Shown: positions 52,301-61,758, numbered from the stretch's first letter. The stretch is 62,650 bases of DNA from Actinomycetota bacterium (GCA_018268515.1 JAFDWK010000068.1:1-62650); one strand, 5' to 3'. Notes: generated by a model not told the origin, from the letters alone. Numbers and translations: made by a program.

Positions 52301-54089
52301 GTGGGTCACCACCGAGGAGGGCGTGGAGACGCAGTCGCTCGATTCGTACCGGGACGGTGTGGACTTCATCGCAGCCACCGGACTGACCGAGAAGCAATCG
52401 CTGCGGCTCGTGAGCGAAGCATTCGATCTCGGCCTCAACAACGCCGAGATCGAGCGCGTGCTGGAAGTCGGCCTCGCGCAGCACCTCGAATTGATGCGGC
52501 AGGAGGCGCTTGCGGCGACCACGAATGCGGACCGGCTCGAGGTCTATTTCGGGGCGGATGATCTGCGGGAGAAGCTCCCCAAGGGACTCTGGCAGGGCTT
52601 GGAGGCACAAGGCCTGGCGTCGAAGAGCACTTCGGTTGCGGCCCTCTGCCTATCGGTATATGGAAAAGACACGATCAGCGAGCTGGCCGATCTCTTCCGA
52701 CGGGAGGGATTCCCCGACGTTCCGACGCAGTGGGCCGGTGGTGCGGCGACCATCACCTGGCTGCGAAAGATGGGCTTCGGATCGGAGTTCGCCGGACAGC
52801 GTACTCAGCGGCAGGCACCGGAATTCGTCGTGCCCGGTGCAACCGTGCTGCCCGAGCTGCACGATTACCAGTCCCGCATCAGTGATGAGCTTCGCTCCAT
52901 GCTGAGAGAGGTCGATGGTGCCGGCCGACGCGCCAAGGCGATGGTGGAGCTGCCCACAGGCGCCGGCAAGACACGGGTCGCGACACAAACGCTCCTTCAA
53001 CTGTTCATCGACGGGGAGCTGCGTGGGCCCGTCCTCTGGATCGCTCAGTCCCAGGAGCTCTGCGAACAGGCAGTGCAAACGTTTGGCGAAGTATGGCGTG
53101 GCCTCTGCACGGAGCAGCGGGTTGACATGCCGCTGACGCTCGGACGGCTGTGGGAGAGCAACGATGTCCAGGAACCGGACACCGCTCACAGCGTCATCAT
53201 CGCGACCGACGCGAAGCTCGAAGTGCTGCTCGACAGGGCAGAATATGACTGGCTCAGCAAGCCGGGAGCGGTCGTCATCGACGAGGGGCACGTCGCGGGC
53301 ACGTCTACTCGGTACACGCGAATCCTTTCGTGGCTCGGAGTGGACGGGAGACGATTCGAGCGGCCCTTGGTCGGCCTCTCCGCCACACCGTTCAAAGGCA
53401 CCTCTGTGCAGGCGACGGACCAACTAGCAGCACGCTTCGGCCGACGAAAGATCGCTGCCTTCGATCAGAATCCGTACCAGGAGCTTGTCGCGCGCGGCGT
53501 GTTGGCCCGCGTGAAGCATGAGGTTCTTCCGGGTGCACAGGTCCGACTTTCAGCCGATGAGGCGCACGAGGCGCAGCGCACGAACCGCGTCAGCGGCAAG
53601 GTGCTGGACCGAGTCGCAGCCGATCACGCTCGCATGGCGATCTTGGTCGACAGCATCATGGCCTTGGAAACCGAACGAGCGCGATCGGTCCTCGTATTCA
53701 CGCCGAACGTGCTCTCGGCTCAGGTCCTCGCCGCGACGCTTCGGTACCGAGGGATAGAGGCCGCGTCAGTCAGCGGCAAGACCGGTCGTCAGGAACGACG
53801 TGACGTGATTCGGCGATTCAAGGACGGCGAGATACAGGTGCTCGCCAACTGCGACCTCCTCACGCAGGGCTTCGACGCACCCGGCGTCACCGCGCTATAT
53901 ATCGCGCGTCCCACGTTCAGCCCGAACGCCTACATCCAGATGGCCGGACGCGGGCTGCGCGGCCGGGAGAATGGCGGTAAGGATGAGTGCCTGATCGTCG
54001 ATATGGCCGACAACTTCGGTAGCGCCGACATCAACAACCTGCTCGGCTTCCGCGAATACGAGGAGCTGTGGAAGGAACAGCAGTCGTGA
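49320..54089 (+). CDS. Hsp90-type (sacsin-like) ATPase fused to an SF2 DEAD/DEAH helicase
   Basis: A 1589-aa protein, first gene of the island operon. Residues about 1-250 form a GHKL/Hsp90-like ATP-binding domain: LLELVQNAADAM (Glu58, Asn62), YCANSGRPFSKNGL and GRFGLGFKSV (121-130), similar to sacsin N-terminal ATPases. A long middle region (about 300-1180) has no recognised domain. The end is a helicase: Walker A LPTGAGKT (1211-1218), DEGH (from 1321), SATPF (from 1354), and QMAGRGLRG. I used the ATG at 49320; a GTG at 49308 is possible, and a tiny ORF (49295-49351) precedes it. It might take the place of DrmE/DrmD in this DISARM-like set; that is inference. Confidence 0.88.
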   Translation: MPNTTDTWTPDPVLVREIDEQFSSAIAAYSAKPTLITEHANHEESIRTGGYANRTLLELVQNAADAMAGSGPGVGPGRVEIVLDPAENVLYCANSGRPFSKNGLIAITHAHLSGKRGDEIGRFGLGFKSVLAVTDSPQVLSRSVSFEFNSAKAQAAIKEIGSADRRLPALRTATLLDADRLFDEDLIAKNLAEWATTIVRLPGVADTAKIRREMETFASEFLLFVSAVREVRLTVLGDRGFATSHVSKALGGGRFKIERPDSTGDEWLVSERMHMSSAAARREVGEAVSRNEIKVSVAMPVKPRRGNPDAGDAGTQVGQFWSYFPLQDRTSATAFFNAPWSVNDDRTTLLRNGYNREILATLADMFVELLPRVSGEQDPAAHLDYLPARGREAIYFGDEVLCALVPPLAVAAALIPDGNGALRSPDELRPLDLMCEWKIPEIAYEAWIASPNTLKDVPHWRCYSSTQRLARLRQLFAVSVNPDRFDEGGRDMKRALEMVPKRGIQSWLREWAEGDDAESSANAVKVVMANRGAEEADKARVVPTTDGLRALADRSLVFLSKAADLEIEGAVFVTPEFLAYPEMERILRSAGFRDLDPIAILNARLAKLSTDHGPEHQEKFWDAALGVSQLDAIAAVRAAQTAQILVPTRDGGWHWPQQVLDLEGELPGADGRVLLDRQRCVPALAHEIGVVNAPQRDYDFEDEAAAGEYQDWVIADLNGRLTPGERPIEQISLYPGQGNSPGPFSVLLLLQTSGASDQIRESWTRGLLELGDAPWDCEDTASGLSYRVKSPVRWAAERAGLLRTTRGFRPIAHVVAPSLIEYRDLLPLYEGPRSIVDALRMPQELSAVAPAVLRDAFAIDLLPPQLTDAAIVRFILEAAPLAYPDGKPPGIPARVGRVMESRATGTVYIAVDEEQRDYLAQHQRPYLWASEVDADLLVEKVGCKRFEDSFAFSIRIDGQQEPERLLDVFTGLRGWPSKVDLGSTTFSRAESIAKWVTTEEGVETQSLDSYRDGVDFIAATGLTEKQSLRLVSEAFDLGLNNAEIERVLEVGLAQHLELMRQEALAATTNADRLEVYFGADDLREKLPKGLWQGLEAQGLASKSTSVAALCLSVYGKDTISELADLFRREGFPDVPTQWAGGAATITWLRKMGFGSEFAGQRTQRQAPEFVVPGATVLPELHDYQSRISDELRSMLREVDGAGRRAKAMVELPTGAGKTRVATQTLLQLFIDGELRGPVLWIAQSQELCEQAVQTFGEVWRGLCTEQRVDMPLTLGRLWESNDVQEPDTAHSVIIATDAKLEVLLDRAEYDWLSKPGAVVIDEGHVAGTSTRYTRILSWLGVDGRRFERPLVGLSATPFKGTSVQATDQLAARFGRRKIAAFDQNPYQELVARGVLARVKHEVLPGAQVRLSADEAHEAQRTNRVSGKVLDRVAADHARMAILVDSIMALETERARSVLVFTPNVLSAQVLAATLRYRGIEAASVSGKTGRQERRDVIRRFKDGEIQVLANCDLLTQGFDAPGVTALYIARPTFSPNAYIQMAGRGLRGRENGGKDECLIVDMADNFGSADINNLLGFREYEELWKEQQS

Positions 54090-55603
54090 TTCTCAGCCCG
54101 GACCTTCGAGACATCGAACGAACAGCCCAGAGCGACGCTGAACGCAAGCTTGCCCGGCTCCTCCACGATGTACCCGGTGCCAACGCCGTCGCATTCCACT
54201 CGGTCAAGCTTCGGACCGCTCCTGGGAAGCAAATGGCTGAGGCCGACTTCGTCATCCTCTGGAAAGGAGTCGCGATCACCGTCGAGGTGAAGGGTGGCGG
54301 CGTGAAGAAGTTTGACGGCGCCTGGTACACCGTCGACAGGCACGGCGACAACCACAAGTTGAAGTCCTCACCGATCGACCAGGCGCGCGACGCGATGTTC
54401 GCGCTAAGGGAGATACTCCGGGAGGACGGGCTCGGATGGTTTCCGTCGGAGGCGATCGCCGTCACGCCTGACATCGACCATCCACCGACCGATGTCTCAT
54501 GGAAGGCTACGCATTGGCTGGCCAAGGAGTCCATGACCGCAGACGCCTTGACCTCCGCACTGGACTTGATTGCCCATGCGGCACCGGACGCTCCGAGGGG
54601 CACGCCCGTGGCTCGTGTCGATGCGCTACGGGAGCGACTCTTCGGTGAGTTCTCACGTCTGCCCGTCATCGACGCTCAGCGAGGCGCCGTGATCGACGAG
54701 CAGAACACCGCGACCGCGGAACAGGCGAGAGTACTCGCAGGGCTGTCGAAGAATCCCCGCATCCTCGTTCTGGGGGGCGCCGGCACAGGGAAGTCTGTGG
54801 TACTCGCGGAGGCCGCGAAACTGGAGGCGGCAGCCGGGCGCTCGGTCCTCGTGACTTTCAGATCCCCTGGTCTTCGGGCGTTCTTCGAACCTCGCCTGAC
54901 AGGGAGAGCGATCGAGGTGCGCGAGTTCGCGTCGATCGACCCTTCATCCCAGTTCGATGTGTTGCTCGTCGACGAGGCTCAGGATCTGATGTACGCCGAT
55001 GCGATGGATGTGCTCGACCGGGTAGTGGTAGGCGGTCGCGGGCACGGCCGCTGGCGGATGTTCCTCGACCAGAATAACCAGTCTCATGTAGACGGATGCT
55101 TCGATGATGATGTTTTCGAGATTGTCCGGGCCGAAGGCATTGAGTACGACCTGAGCAAGAACGTCCGGAACACGCGTGCGATCGTGCACATGGTTCAGGA
55201 ATACCTTGGCGCCGATGTCGGCGACCCGGGGATCGTGAATGGCGAGCGCATCCAGTGGGAGACGGTGGCGCGGCAAGAGTCTCGAGCTGAGGCGGTCCGT
55301 ATCGCAAGGTCGTTCAAGAAGGACGGCGTCAAGGCTTCCGACATCTGGGTCATTCCGGCGACGGCGGTCGAATCGCTCGATGAAATCGTGGACGGAATCC
55401 GGGTTCTCAGTCCCAGGGTCGCGAAGGGGCTCGAGGCGGAGCACGTCATCGTCTGTGAACTGCCGAGTGAATTCTCGGACGCAGCACTCGCGGCTATTTA
55501 TGTGGCGGTGACGCGCGCACGCGTAACACTCCACGTCGTCTACACCGATGCAGACCGGCGACGCCTGCAGGTGCTGGCGCGTAGGGCGGAGGTCAGGGCA
55601 TGA
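54086..55603 (+). CDS. NERD-domain nuclease fused to an SF1 (UvrD/DUF2075-like) helicase
   Basis: A 505-aa protein. The N-terminal NERD nuclease-like domain (about residues 15-110) carries the PD-(D/E)XK residues Asp54 (MAEADFVILW) and Glu67-x-Lys69 (TVEVKGG). A helicase core follows: Walker A GGAGTGKS with Lys236, motif II DEAQD at 296-300, and a UvrD-like final motif VAVTRARVTLHVVY. GTG at 54086 overlaps the preceding stop and has AAGGAA 9 bases upstream; a GTG at 54068 is an alternative. It supplies the only recognisable nuclease in the operon and might replace DrmC. Its stop overlaps drmA by four bases. Confidence 0.9.
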   Translation: MILSPDLRDIERTAQSDAERKLARLLHDVPGANAVAFHSVKLRTAPGKQMAEADFVILWKGVAITVEVKGGGVKKFDGAWYTVDRHGDNHKLKSSPIDQARDAMFALREILREDGLGWFPSEAIAVTPDIDHPPTDVSWKATHWLAKESMTADALTSALDLIAHAAPDAPRGTPVARVDALRERLFGEFSRLPVIDAQRGAVIDEQNTATAEQARVLAGLSKNPRILVLGGAGTGKSVVLAEAAKLEAAAGRSVLVTFRSPGLRAFFEPRLTGRAIEVREFASIDPSSQFDVLLVDEAQDLMYADAMDVLDRVVVGGRGHGRWRMFLDQNNQSHVDGCFDDDVFEIVRAEGIEYDLSKNVRNTRAIVHMVQEYLGADVGDPGIVNGERIQWETVARQESRAEAVRIARSFKKDGVKASDIWVIPATAVESLDEIVDGIRVLSPRVAKGLEAEHVIVCELPSEFSDAALAAIYVAVTRARVTLHVVYTDADRRRLQVLARRAEVRA

Positions 55604-58600
55604 CGCTGACCCCCGCACAGGCTCGTGCGCTGGACCATCTCCGTGCGGCATACGTCGGACCCGAGCAGGGCGAAGACGAAGTGCTCGTCGAGAACCGGCC
55701 CTCCCTCCAATACGCGGTCGGCATGCTATTTCCGTCGGGCGAAGAGGCAGCAGCGCTGGGAAGCGTTGCTGCCGGAGAAGACGATCCGGCGCAGCTCGTC
55801 ATAGCCGACGTCGATGAAGGCGATGTCGAAGAGGGCGACGTGATGAGTCCGATCGCCGAGGACTGGCGGCCATCCTCAGCTGCGATCTCCTTCGTCACGG
55901 ACTCGGAATCCGTACGCTGCGACTTCTCCGCCGGTACCTATGCGCTCATTGAGGATGAAGGGCCGCAACGATGGCAGCGCACTGGCCACGAGTTCCGGAA
56001 CATCGAGCTCACGCGAGGAAGGGCGCAGGTACGCCAGATGGACGCTGGCGGTGTTCCGTTCGAGGTCGGAACTCGTTGGCGGCAGTACGGATCCTCGAAC
56101 TGGCTCGTCACCCTTCATGTCCGACTTCGGACGATGACGACGGGCGAGGATCGCACCGACATACCTCTCATGCTGTTCCAGGTCGATCTATCCGCGCGAC
56201 CAGCCGATGGCGCCCGCATTCTCGAGTACGACGTGTCGCGCGCAATCGACGTCGATCCGGAGGCGGCTGAACTGCGTCTGCGGTACCGGAGTCGGAAGGT
56301 CTTCGCCGTCGGACACGGGATGGCTGCGGACTGGGAGACCGACGAGCGCGGAGACTGCGTCCGCATCAAGCTCGACCCGGTGCCTCACTTCGTCGTACCG
56401 GCAATTGAGCAGACCGGCGGGGACAAGCTCGATGAGCGCGCTCGATCCGCGCTCGACCTCGCGTTCCTCGCGACGATCGACTCGAAGCCTTCACCGGTGC
56501 TGGACGCACTCAGATCTTTTGTCGACGCCTTCTCCGAATGGTGCGTAGATCAGAGAGTGCAAGCCTCAGAACTCGGTGCGGACGCCGGGTCGATCGCCGA
56601 GCGCGCGGGAACGGCTGCAGATCGCATGCGGCAGGGCGTCGAACTGATCGCAAATCCTGAGTCGGCCGCGCTGCGGTCAGCGTTCGCACTCGCCATGTCG
56701 GCGATGCGCCTTCAGATGCACCAGGCGGCGACTGGTCGTGGCGAGACAGAGCCGAAGCCCGCGTGGCGGCCCTTCCAGCTCGGCTTCCTGCTGGTGTCCC
56801 TTGCATCGACCGTCGACGACACCCACCCTGACCGCTCATTGGTCGACTTGATCTGGTTCCCAACAGGTGGTGGAAAGACCGAGGCCTACCTGGCTCTCGC
56901 TGCCATCGTGATCTTCCTGCGCCGGATCGAGTACGGAGCGGAGGGCGGCGGCACCGCGATAATCACCCGCTACACCTTGCGACTGCTCACTTCGCAGCAG
57001 TTCCAGCGCGCCGCTTCGTTGATCTGCGCGATGGAACTGCTCCGCGAATCAGACCACCGAGCAAGGGGGATGGTTAGATTCTCGATCGGGCTCTGGGTCG
57101 GGAACGAAACGACTCCCGATACACGCTCCAACGCGAAATACGCGCTGGACCGGCTCTACAAGGCCCAGCATCCGCAGGATGCGAACGAGTTCCAGATCAC
57201 GGAATGCCCCTGGTGTCTGGCAGAGCTGGTCCCCGTAGAGAAGGACGACACCCGCAGGAGGTACGGTGCCCGTCGGGTGGGCCACGATGTGGTCTTCCGG
57301 TGCGTAAACTCCGCATGCGAGTTCTCGCGTCGTGACCTTCCGATGAACGTCGTCGACGAGCTGCTCTACGAGGAGCCGCCGACCTTCCTGCTGGCGACAG
57401 TCGACAAGTTCGCCCGCCTTCAATTCAAGGGCCCCGCCGGACGACTCCTCGGGATCGGCACTCGGTATCGGCAGCCGTCGCTCATCATCCAGGATGAGTT
57501 GCACCTGCTGTCGGGCCCACTCGGCACAACAGTCGCGGTCTTCGATGCTGTGATCCAGTTGTTGCTCGGCCGCACGGCCTCCGTGCCGAAGATCGTCGCG
57601 TCGACAGCGACGATCCGCGCATCGGACTCTCAGGTGAAGGGCCTGTACGGCCGACAGGTGGCGCTCTACCCGCCGGCCGGGATCGACGGCGACACCACGT
57701 TCTTCGCCAGTCCGGTGGCCAGCGGCGAGGGCCGCCTGTACGCCGGGATGATGCCGCAGAGCGTCTCGCAGGCCACGGCCCTCGTTGCCGCGGCATCGCC
57801 GCTGCTCGAGTTGCCCGGGGTACTAGCCGGCGCCGACCGCATCGGTGATCATCTCGACCCCTATTGGACCTTCGTGATGTACCACAACAGCCTGCGGGAG
57901 CTGGGGCGTACGGGGGCGCTGCTTCTGGACGACATCAACGGTCGCCTCGGTACCCGGGCGGATCGGCTCGGACTTGAACTAAGGACGGTGCATGCGGACC
58001 GGGTTCTCGAGCTCACGAGCCGTCGAGGGCCGGAAGAGCTGCCGAAGGATCTGCGCCGGCTTCGCCTCAACGCGGACGAATCGGACGAGGCGGTTGACGC
58101 AGTGCTGTCCTCAAACATGCTGTCGGTCGGTATCGACGTTCAGAGACTCGCGCTCATGCTGATGGTCGGTCAGCCAAAAACCACTGCGGAATACATCCAA
58201 GCCACAAGTCGAGTGGGTCGCGGGTCAGTGAACGGCATCGTGATGACTCTGTTCCGGTCCAACCGAGCTCGTGATCGATCCCACTTCGAGACCTTCAGGG
58301 GTTTCCACGATGCGTTGTATCGGAACGTAGAGCCGACGAGCGTTACGCCCTGGTCCCTCTCCTCGCGAGATCGTTCGCTAGCGGGCGCACTCATCGCGTT
58401 GATTCGACACTCCCTGCCGGCGCTATCCGGGGACGCAGACGCCGGCGCGTTCGATCTGTCCGACGATCGTTTCCGGAGCTCGGTGGAGGTTCTGGTCGGG
58501 CGCCTCCTCGAAGTCGTCCGAGAATCAGAGGAACACGAAACCGACGCGGTCGAAGACCAACTCTGGCGGCTGTTTCGGGAATGGGATCGGAAGGCGCAGG

Positions 58601-58791
58601 AGGCCCGCGCTTCCGGAGAGCACCTTCGATACGAGCATCGTCAAGCGGGGGACCGGGCGTTGTTGAAGCGTTTCGGGCAGACGGGCGATGAATGGCTGGT
58701 GGCCGATTCTATGCGCTCCGTCGAGCCGAATGTCGCGGTCGAGGTGCAGGAGCCCGAGCGGGAGGTGCAGCGTGCAGAAGATCCGTCATGA
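55600..58791 (+). CDS. drmA: DISARM-type helicase DrmA
   Basis: A 1063-aa SF2 helicase of the DISARM anti-phage system. Walker A WFPTGGGKTEAYLAL (Lys426), motif II QDELHLLSG (Asp632), ASTATIRASD and the motif VI ATSRVGRGSVNG (868 onward) are in the typical DrmA wording. A CxxC...C-4-C cluster (Cys536, Cys539, Cys568, Cys573) between motifs I and II suggests a zinc ribbon. DrmA with DrmB forms the DNA-binding core of DISARM. It overlaps both neighbours, with drmB starting 20 bases before its stop. Confidence 0.94.
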   Translation: MTLTPAQARALDHLRAAYVGPEQGEDEVLVENRPSLQYAVGMLFPSGEEAAALGSVAAGEDDPAQLVIADVDEGDVEEGDVMSPIAEDWRPSSAAISFVTDSESVRCDFSAGTYALIEDEGPQRWQRTGHEFRNIELTRGRAQVRQMDAGGVPFEVGTRWRQYGSSNWLVTLHVRLRTMTTGEDRTDIPLMLFQVDLSARPADGARILEYDVSRAIDVDPEAAELRLRYRSRKVFAVGHGMAADWETDERGDCVRIKLDPVPHFVVPAIEQTGGDKLDERARSALDLAFLATIDSKPSPVLDALRSFVDAFSEWCVDQRVQASELGADAGSIAERAGTAADRMRQGVELIANPESAALRSAFALAMSAMRLQMHQAATGRGETEPKPAWRPFQLGFLLVSLASTVDDTHPDRSLVDLIWFPTGGGKTEAYLALAAIVIFLRRIEYGAEGGGTAIITRYTLRLLTSQQFQRAASLICAMELLRESDHRARGMVRFSIGLWVGNETTPDTRSNAKYALDRLYKAQHPQDANEFQITECPWCLAELVPVEKDDTRRRYGARRVGHDVVFRCVNSACEFSRRDLPMNVVDELLYEEPPTFLLATVDKFARLQFKGPAGRLLGIGTRYRQPSLIIQDELHLLSGPLGTTVAVFDAVIQLLLGRTASVPKIVASTATIRASDSQVKGLYGRQVALYPPAGIDGDTTFFASPVASGEGRLYAGMMPQSVSQATALVAAASPLLELPGVLAGADRIGDHLDPYWTFVMYHNSLRELGRTGALLLDDINGRLGTRADRLGLELRTVHADRVLELTSRRGPEELPKDLRRLRLNADESDEAVDAVLSSNMLSVGIDVQRLALMLMVGQPKTTAEYIQATSRVGRGSVNGIVMTLFRSNRARDRSHFETFRGFHDALYRNVEPTSVTPWSLSSRDRSLAGALIALIRHSLPALSGDADAGAFDLSDDRFRSSVEVLVGRLLEVVRESEEHETDAVEDQLWRLFREWDRKAQEARASGEHLRYEHRQAGDRALLKRFGQTGDEWLVADSMRSVEPNVAVEVQEPEREVQRAEDPS

Positions 58792-60607
58792 TCTCCGTCT
58801 GTCGGAGACCGTGTCACCATTCGGTGTGGGTGCGATCGTAGACGTCCGGGGCGAGTCCCTGATCGCTCCCGACACGTCGTGGTGGGATCGAAAGGTTGCG
58901 CCAGAGATCCACTGCGGCCGCCTCGTCGACCAACTGGCGCAGCCGGGCCGTCTGCGCCCGGTTCTCCGCCAGGCACCTTCGCATGCGGGCAGAGCCGGGC
59001 AGGAGACTGCGAGCCTTCCCTACTGGCGATTCCCGGCTTGGCGCTTCTGCGAGCGATGTCTCAAGCTCTCGAAGTTGACGACGATCGACAAGGGGCGGTT
59101 TCGAAACCGGTGCGACTGCGGAGGCGTGCTCGTTCCGATGCGGTATGTCGCGGTCTGCAAGACAGGTAGTCACGTACGGGATGTGCCCTGGTTCATGTGG
59201 GCCCATCGTGGGCATGACAAGGGCGTGACTGAGGAGGTCCGCGTCTGCCGCGCGTACAAGGAACTACGTTTCGTGCGTTCCAATGTGAGCGGCGAAGGCC
59301 TGGCATCTCTCCTTGTCGTCTGCAACGGATGCAACCGATCGCGTTCCCTTTCGGACCTCGTAGGTGACGCCGCGCTCCGCCGCGACGGGATCCGGTGCGA
59401 CGGTCGGCAGCCCTGGGAACCCGAGGACTCGATGTCCGAGCCGTGCGACGCGGACCTCGTCGCGGTCCAGCGTGGAGCGACGGGCAACTACATCGCCGAC
59501 CGTGTGTCCGCGCTCGATATCCCCGAGGAGAAGACTCGGTCGGAGGATCTGATCGCAAAGGTCCGAGCTCACGACTATTTCCAGCGCCTGGTCGACGACA
59601 ACGGCGGGCCGAAGTCCGATATGATCGCTGGCTGGATCGCAGACGAGGTCGGCGTCGACGCCGATACGGTGCTGGGAGTCGCACACGGAGAAGAGCACGC
59701 AGCCGACACCGGAATGCACGTGCTCAAGGACGGCGAATGGGCTGCATTCGTGAAGAAGATCGCGAGCGGCAAGGACCGGCAGATCAGCGACTTCGTCGTC
59801 GATGGTTGGCCGACCGCTTCCATCACTTCTGGGCCGTCCGAAGTCCGCAGCGTGATAGCAGGCATCGGGCAGGTGCACCGCGTACGCGAGGTGCGCGCTC
59901 TGAAAGGCTTCCGCAGACACAGCCCGAGCGCCTCCTTCATCAGCGCCGACCTCGGGCGGGATCCGAGGAAGCGCTCGGTGTACCCGTCGCTGGAGCTGTT
60001 CGGGGAGGGTATTTTCCTGCAATTCGACGAAGAGGCGCTCCAGGCTTGGGAGTCCCTCCCAGATGTGCGGGCCCGTGCGCAGATTCTCATGGATCGTCGC
60101 GATCAGCTGGAGTGGGCTCGCTCGCGCCTCGACGTTCCGGAGCCTCGCTTCATCGCCCTGCACACCATCGCCCATCTCCTGATCCGCCGCCTCGCCTTCG
60201 CCAGCGGCTACTCATCCGCGGCGCTGCAAGAACGCGTCTACGCGAGCACCGAACGGCCCGATAACACGGCTGGCGTACTTATCTACACCGCGGCCGGCGA
60301 CGCTCAAGGTACGCTTGGGGGCCTCGTGCGGCTCGGCGCCCCGGATCTACTGGCCCCGTTGCTCGTCGCGGCCTTGGACGATGCCGACGTTTGCTCAAAC
60401 GACCCGGTATGCATCGAGAGCGATCGGCAAGGATCCTCTCAACTGAACCTCTCGGCCTGCCACGGGTGCGCCTTGGTGAGCGAAACCTCTTGCGAGACGG
60501 GCAACCGACTCCTGGACCGGCAGCTAGTGCTGGGAGGGAGCGATGTGACAGGACTGCTTGGCGGGGTTCTTCCCGAAGTGCGGGCCGCTCTGGGAGTCGG
60601 TTCATGA
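58772..60607 (+). CDS. drmB: DISARM protein DrmB (DUF1998)
   Basis: A 611-aa partner of DrmA. It starts VQKIRHDLRLSETVSPFGVG from GTG 58772 with GGGAGG 6-12 bases upstream. An N-terminal cysteine group (RFCERCLKLSKL ... NRCDCGG) looks like a zinc ribbon. The C-terminal DUF1998 carries conserved cysteines (541, 547, 563, 566, 574) in CSNDPVCIE and LSACHGCALVSETSCETGNR, the DrmB hallmark. DrmB is a core DISARM subunit. It overlaps drmA by 20 bases and the methyltransferase by four. Confidence 0.94.
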   Translation: MQKIRHDLRLSETVSPFGVGAIVDVRGESLIAPDTSWWDRKVAPEIHCGRLVDQLAQPGRLRPVLRQAPSHAGRAGQETASLPYWRFPAWRFCERCLKLSKLTTIDKGRFRNRCDCGGVLVPMRYVAVCKTGSHVRDVPWFMWAHRGHDKGVTEEVRVCRAYKELRFVRSNVSGEGLASLLVVCNGCNRSRSLSDLVGDAALRRDGIRCDGRQPWEPEDSMSEPCDADLVAVQRGATGNYIADRVSALDIPEEKTRSEDLIAKVRAHDYFQRLVDDNGGPKSDMIAGWIADEVGVDADTVLGVAHGEEHAADTGMHVLKDGEWAAFVKKIASGKDRQISDFVVDGWPTASITSGPSEVRSVIAGIGQVHRVREVRALKGFRRHSPSASFISADLGRDPRKRSVYPSLELFGEGIFLQFDEEALQAWESLPDVRARAQILMDRRDQLEWARSRLDVPEPRFIALHTIAHLLIRRLAFASGYSSAALQERVYASTERPDNTAGVLIYTAAGDAQGTLGGLVRLGAPDLLAPLLVAALDDADVCSNDPVCIESDRQGSSQLNLSACHGCALVSETSCETGNRLLDRQLVLGGSDVTGLLGGVLPEVRAALGVGS

Positions 60608-61758
60608 GCGCGCCGGCGCGCCGGTCGGACTCGCAACTGAAGCCCGTCTACGATGACCAAGTGACCCGCGAGATAAGAGTTCTGGACCTGTTCGCCGGGG
60701 CAGGCGGGCTCACGGCGGGGCTTCACGCGGCATCCGATCGCTTTCGGACCGTCGGAGCGGTGGAGATGGATCGTGCAGCCGCGGCCTCGTACGAGGCAAC
60801 TTACGGCGAGGGCATTGTCTACGCCGGCGACATCAAGACCTGGCTTGCGGAGGAGGAAGTGCCGCACGCCGACGTGATTATCGGAGGGCCGCCCTGCCAG
60901 GGCTTCTCGAGCCTCGGCAAGCAGGACGTCGAAGACGAGCGCAACTCGCTCTGGCAGGAGTACGCGGAAACGATCCGACGCGCTCGGCCGAAGTACTTCG
61001 TTGTCGAGAACGTGGCCGAGTTTAAGAAGTCGCCCCAATATCGACAGTTCAAGGAAGCAACCTCTGAAGGCGGAATGCTGTCCGAGTATGGCTTCGAGGC
61101 GGAAGTGCTAAACGCTGCGGACTTCGGTGCTCCACAGTCTCGACGACGTACAGTGATCATCGGCTACCGTCGGGAGCTCGGCTTCCCCGGCTTCCCCCAT
61201 CCAACACACTCTGCCACTCCTGAAGCCGATGGATTGAAGCGGCACGTGACCGTGAAGGATACGCTGGGCCGTCTGCCTCGCGTGCCCGACCGCGATGACC
61301 TTTTCGATCGACGTCGGACCGAGTTCGCGGGAAGGCAGTATGCAGGAACCTTCTCGATACGTGATCTGCATTGGAGCCGTAGGTACACCGATCTCTCCCT
61401 CAAGCGATTTGCGGTGATCCCGGCGGGAGGCAACCGACGCGACCTTGAGGCGTACCCGGAGTTGATGGCGCCGTGCTGGACCGCGCACAAGACCGGGTCC
61501 GGCGATGTTATGGGTCGGCTCCGCTGGGACCGCCCCTCGGTCACGATTCGGACCGAGTTCTTCAAGCCTGAGAAGGGGCGGTACATCCACCCCGAGGAGG
61601 ATCGGGCGATCACTCACTATGAGGCCGCATTGCTTCAAGGGTTCGGCCGCGAGCATCGGTTCGTGGGCTCGCGCACCGATATCGCCAGGCAGATCGGTAA
61701 CGCCGTTCCGATTCCCCTTGGCGCCGCGATCGGACGCCTCCTAGCAGACGCTATTTGA
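60604..61758 (+). CDS. drmMII: C5-cytosine DNA methyltransferase (DrmMII type)
   Basis: A 384-aa m5C methyltransferase. Motif I VLDLFAGAGGLTAGL, motif IV GGPPCQGFSS with catalytic Cys98, motif VI YFVVENVAEF, motif VIII FGAPQSRRRTVIIGY and motif X QIGNAVPIPLGAA are complete, so it should be active. The variable region is short, hence the target sequence is not readable. In class 2 DISARM this enzyme marks self DNA. The Vsr gene in the same island fits repair of its deamination damage. The start overlaps drmB (ATGA); an in-frame GTG at 60661 is an alternative. Confidence 0.94.
   Translation: MSAPARRSDSQLKPVYDDQVTREIRVLDLFAGAGGLTAGLHAASDRFRTVGAVEMDRAAAASYEATYGEGIVYAGDIKTWLAEEEVPHADVIIGGPPCQGFSSLGKQDVEDERNSLWQEYAETIRRARPKYFVVENVAEFKKSPQYRQFKEATSEGGMLSEYGFEAEVLNAADFGAPQSRRRTVIIGYRRELGFPGFPHPTHSATPEADGLKRHVTVKDTLGRLPRVPDRDDLFDRRRTEFAGRQYAGTFSIRDLHWSRRYTDLSLKRFAVIPAGGNRRDLEAYPELMAPCWTAHKTGSGDVMGRLRWDRPSVTIRTEFFKPEKGRYIHPEEDRAITHYEAALLQGFGREHRFVGSRTDIARQIGNAVPIPLGAAIGRLLADAI

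Noticed and set aside
60391-60603. Longer N-terminal extension of the methyltransferase (start at 60391)
   Set aside because: This part overlaps drmB in another frame and is Arg-rich; the ATGA overlap at 60604 and motif I position support the shorter protein.
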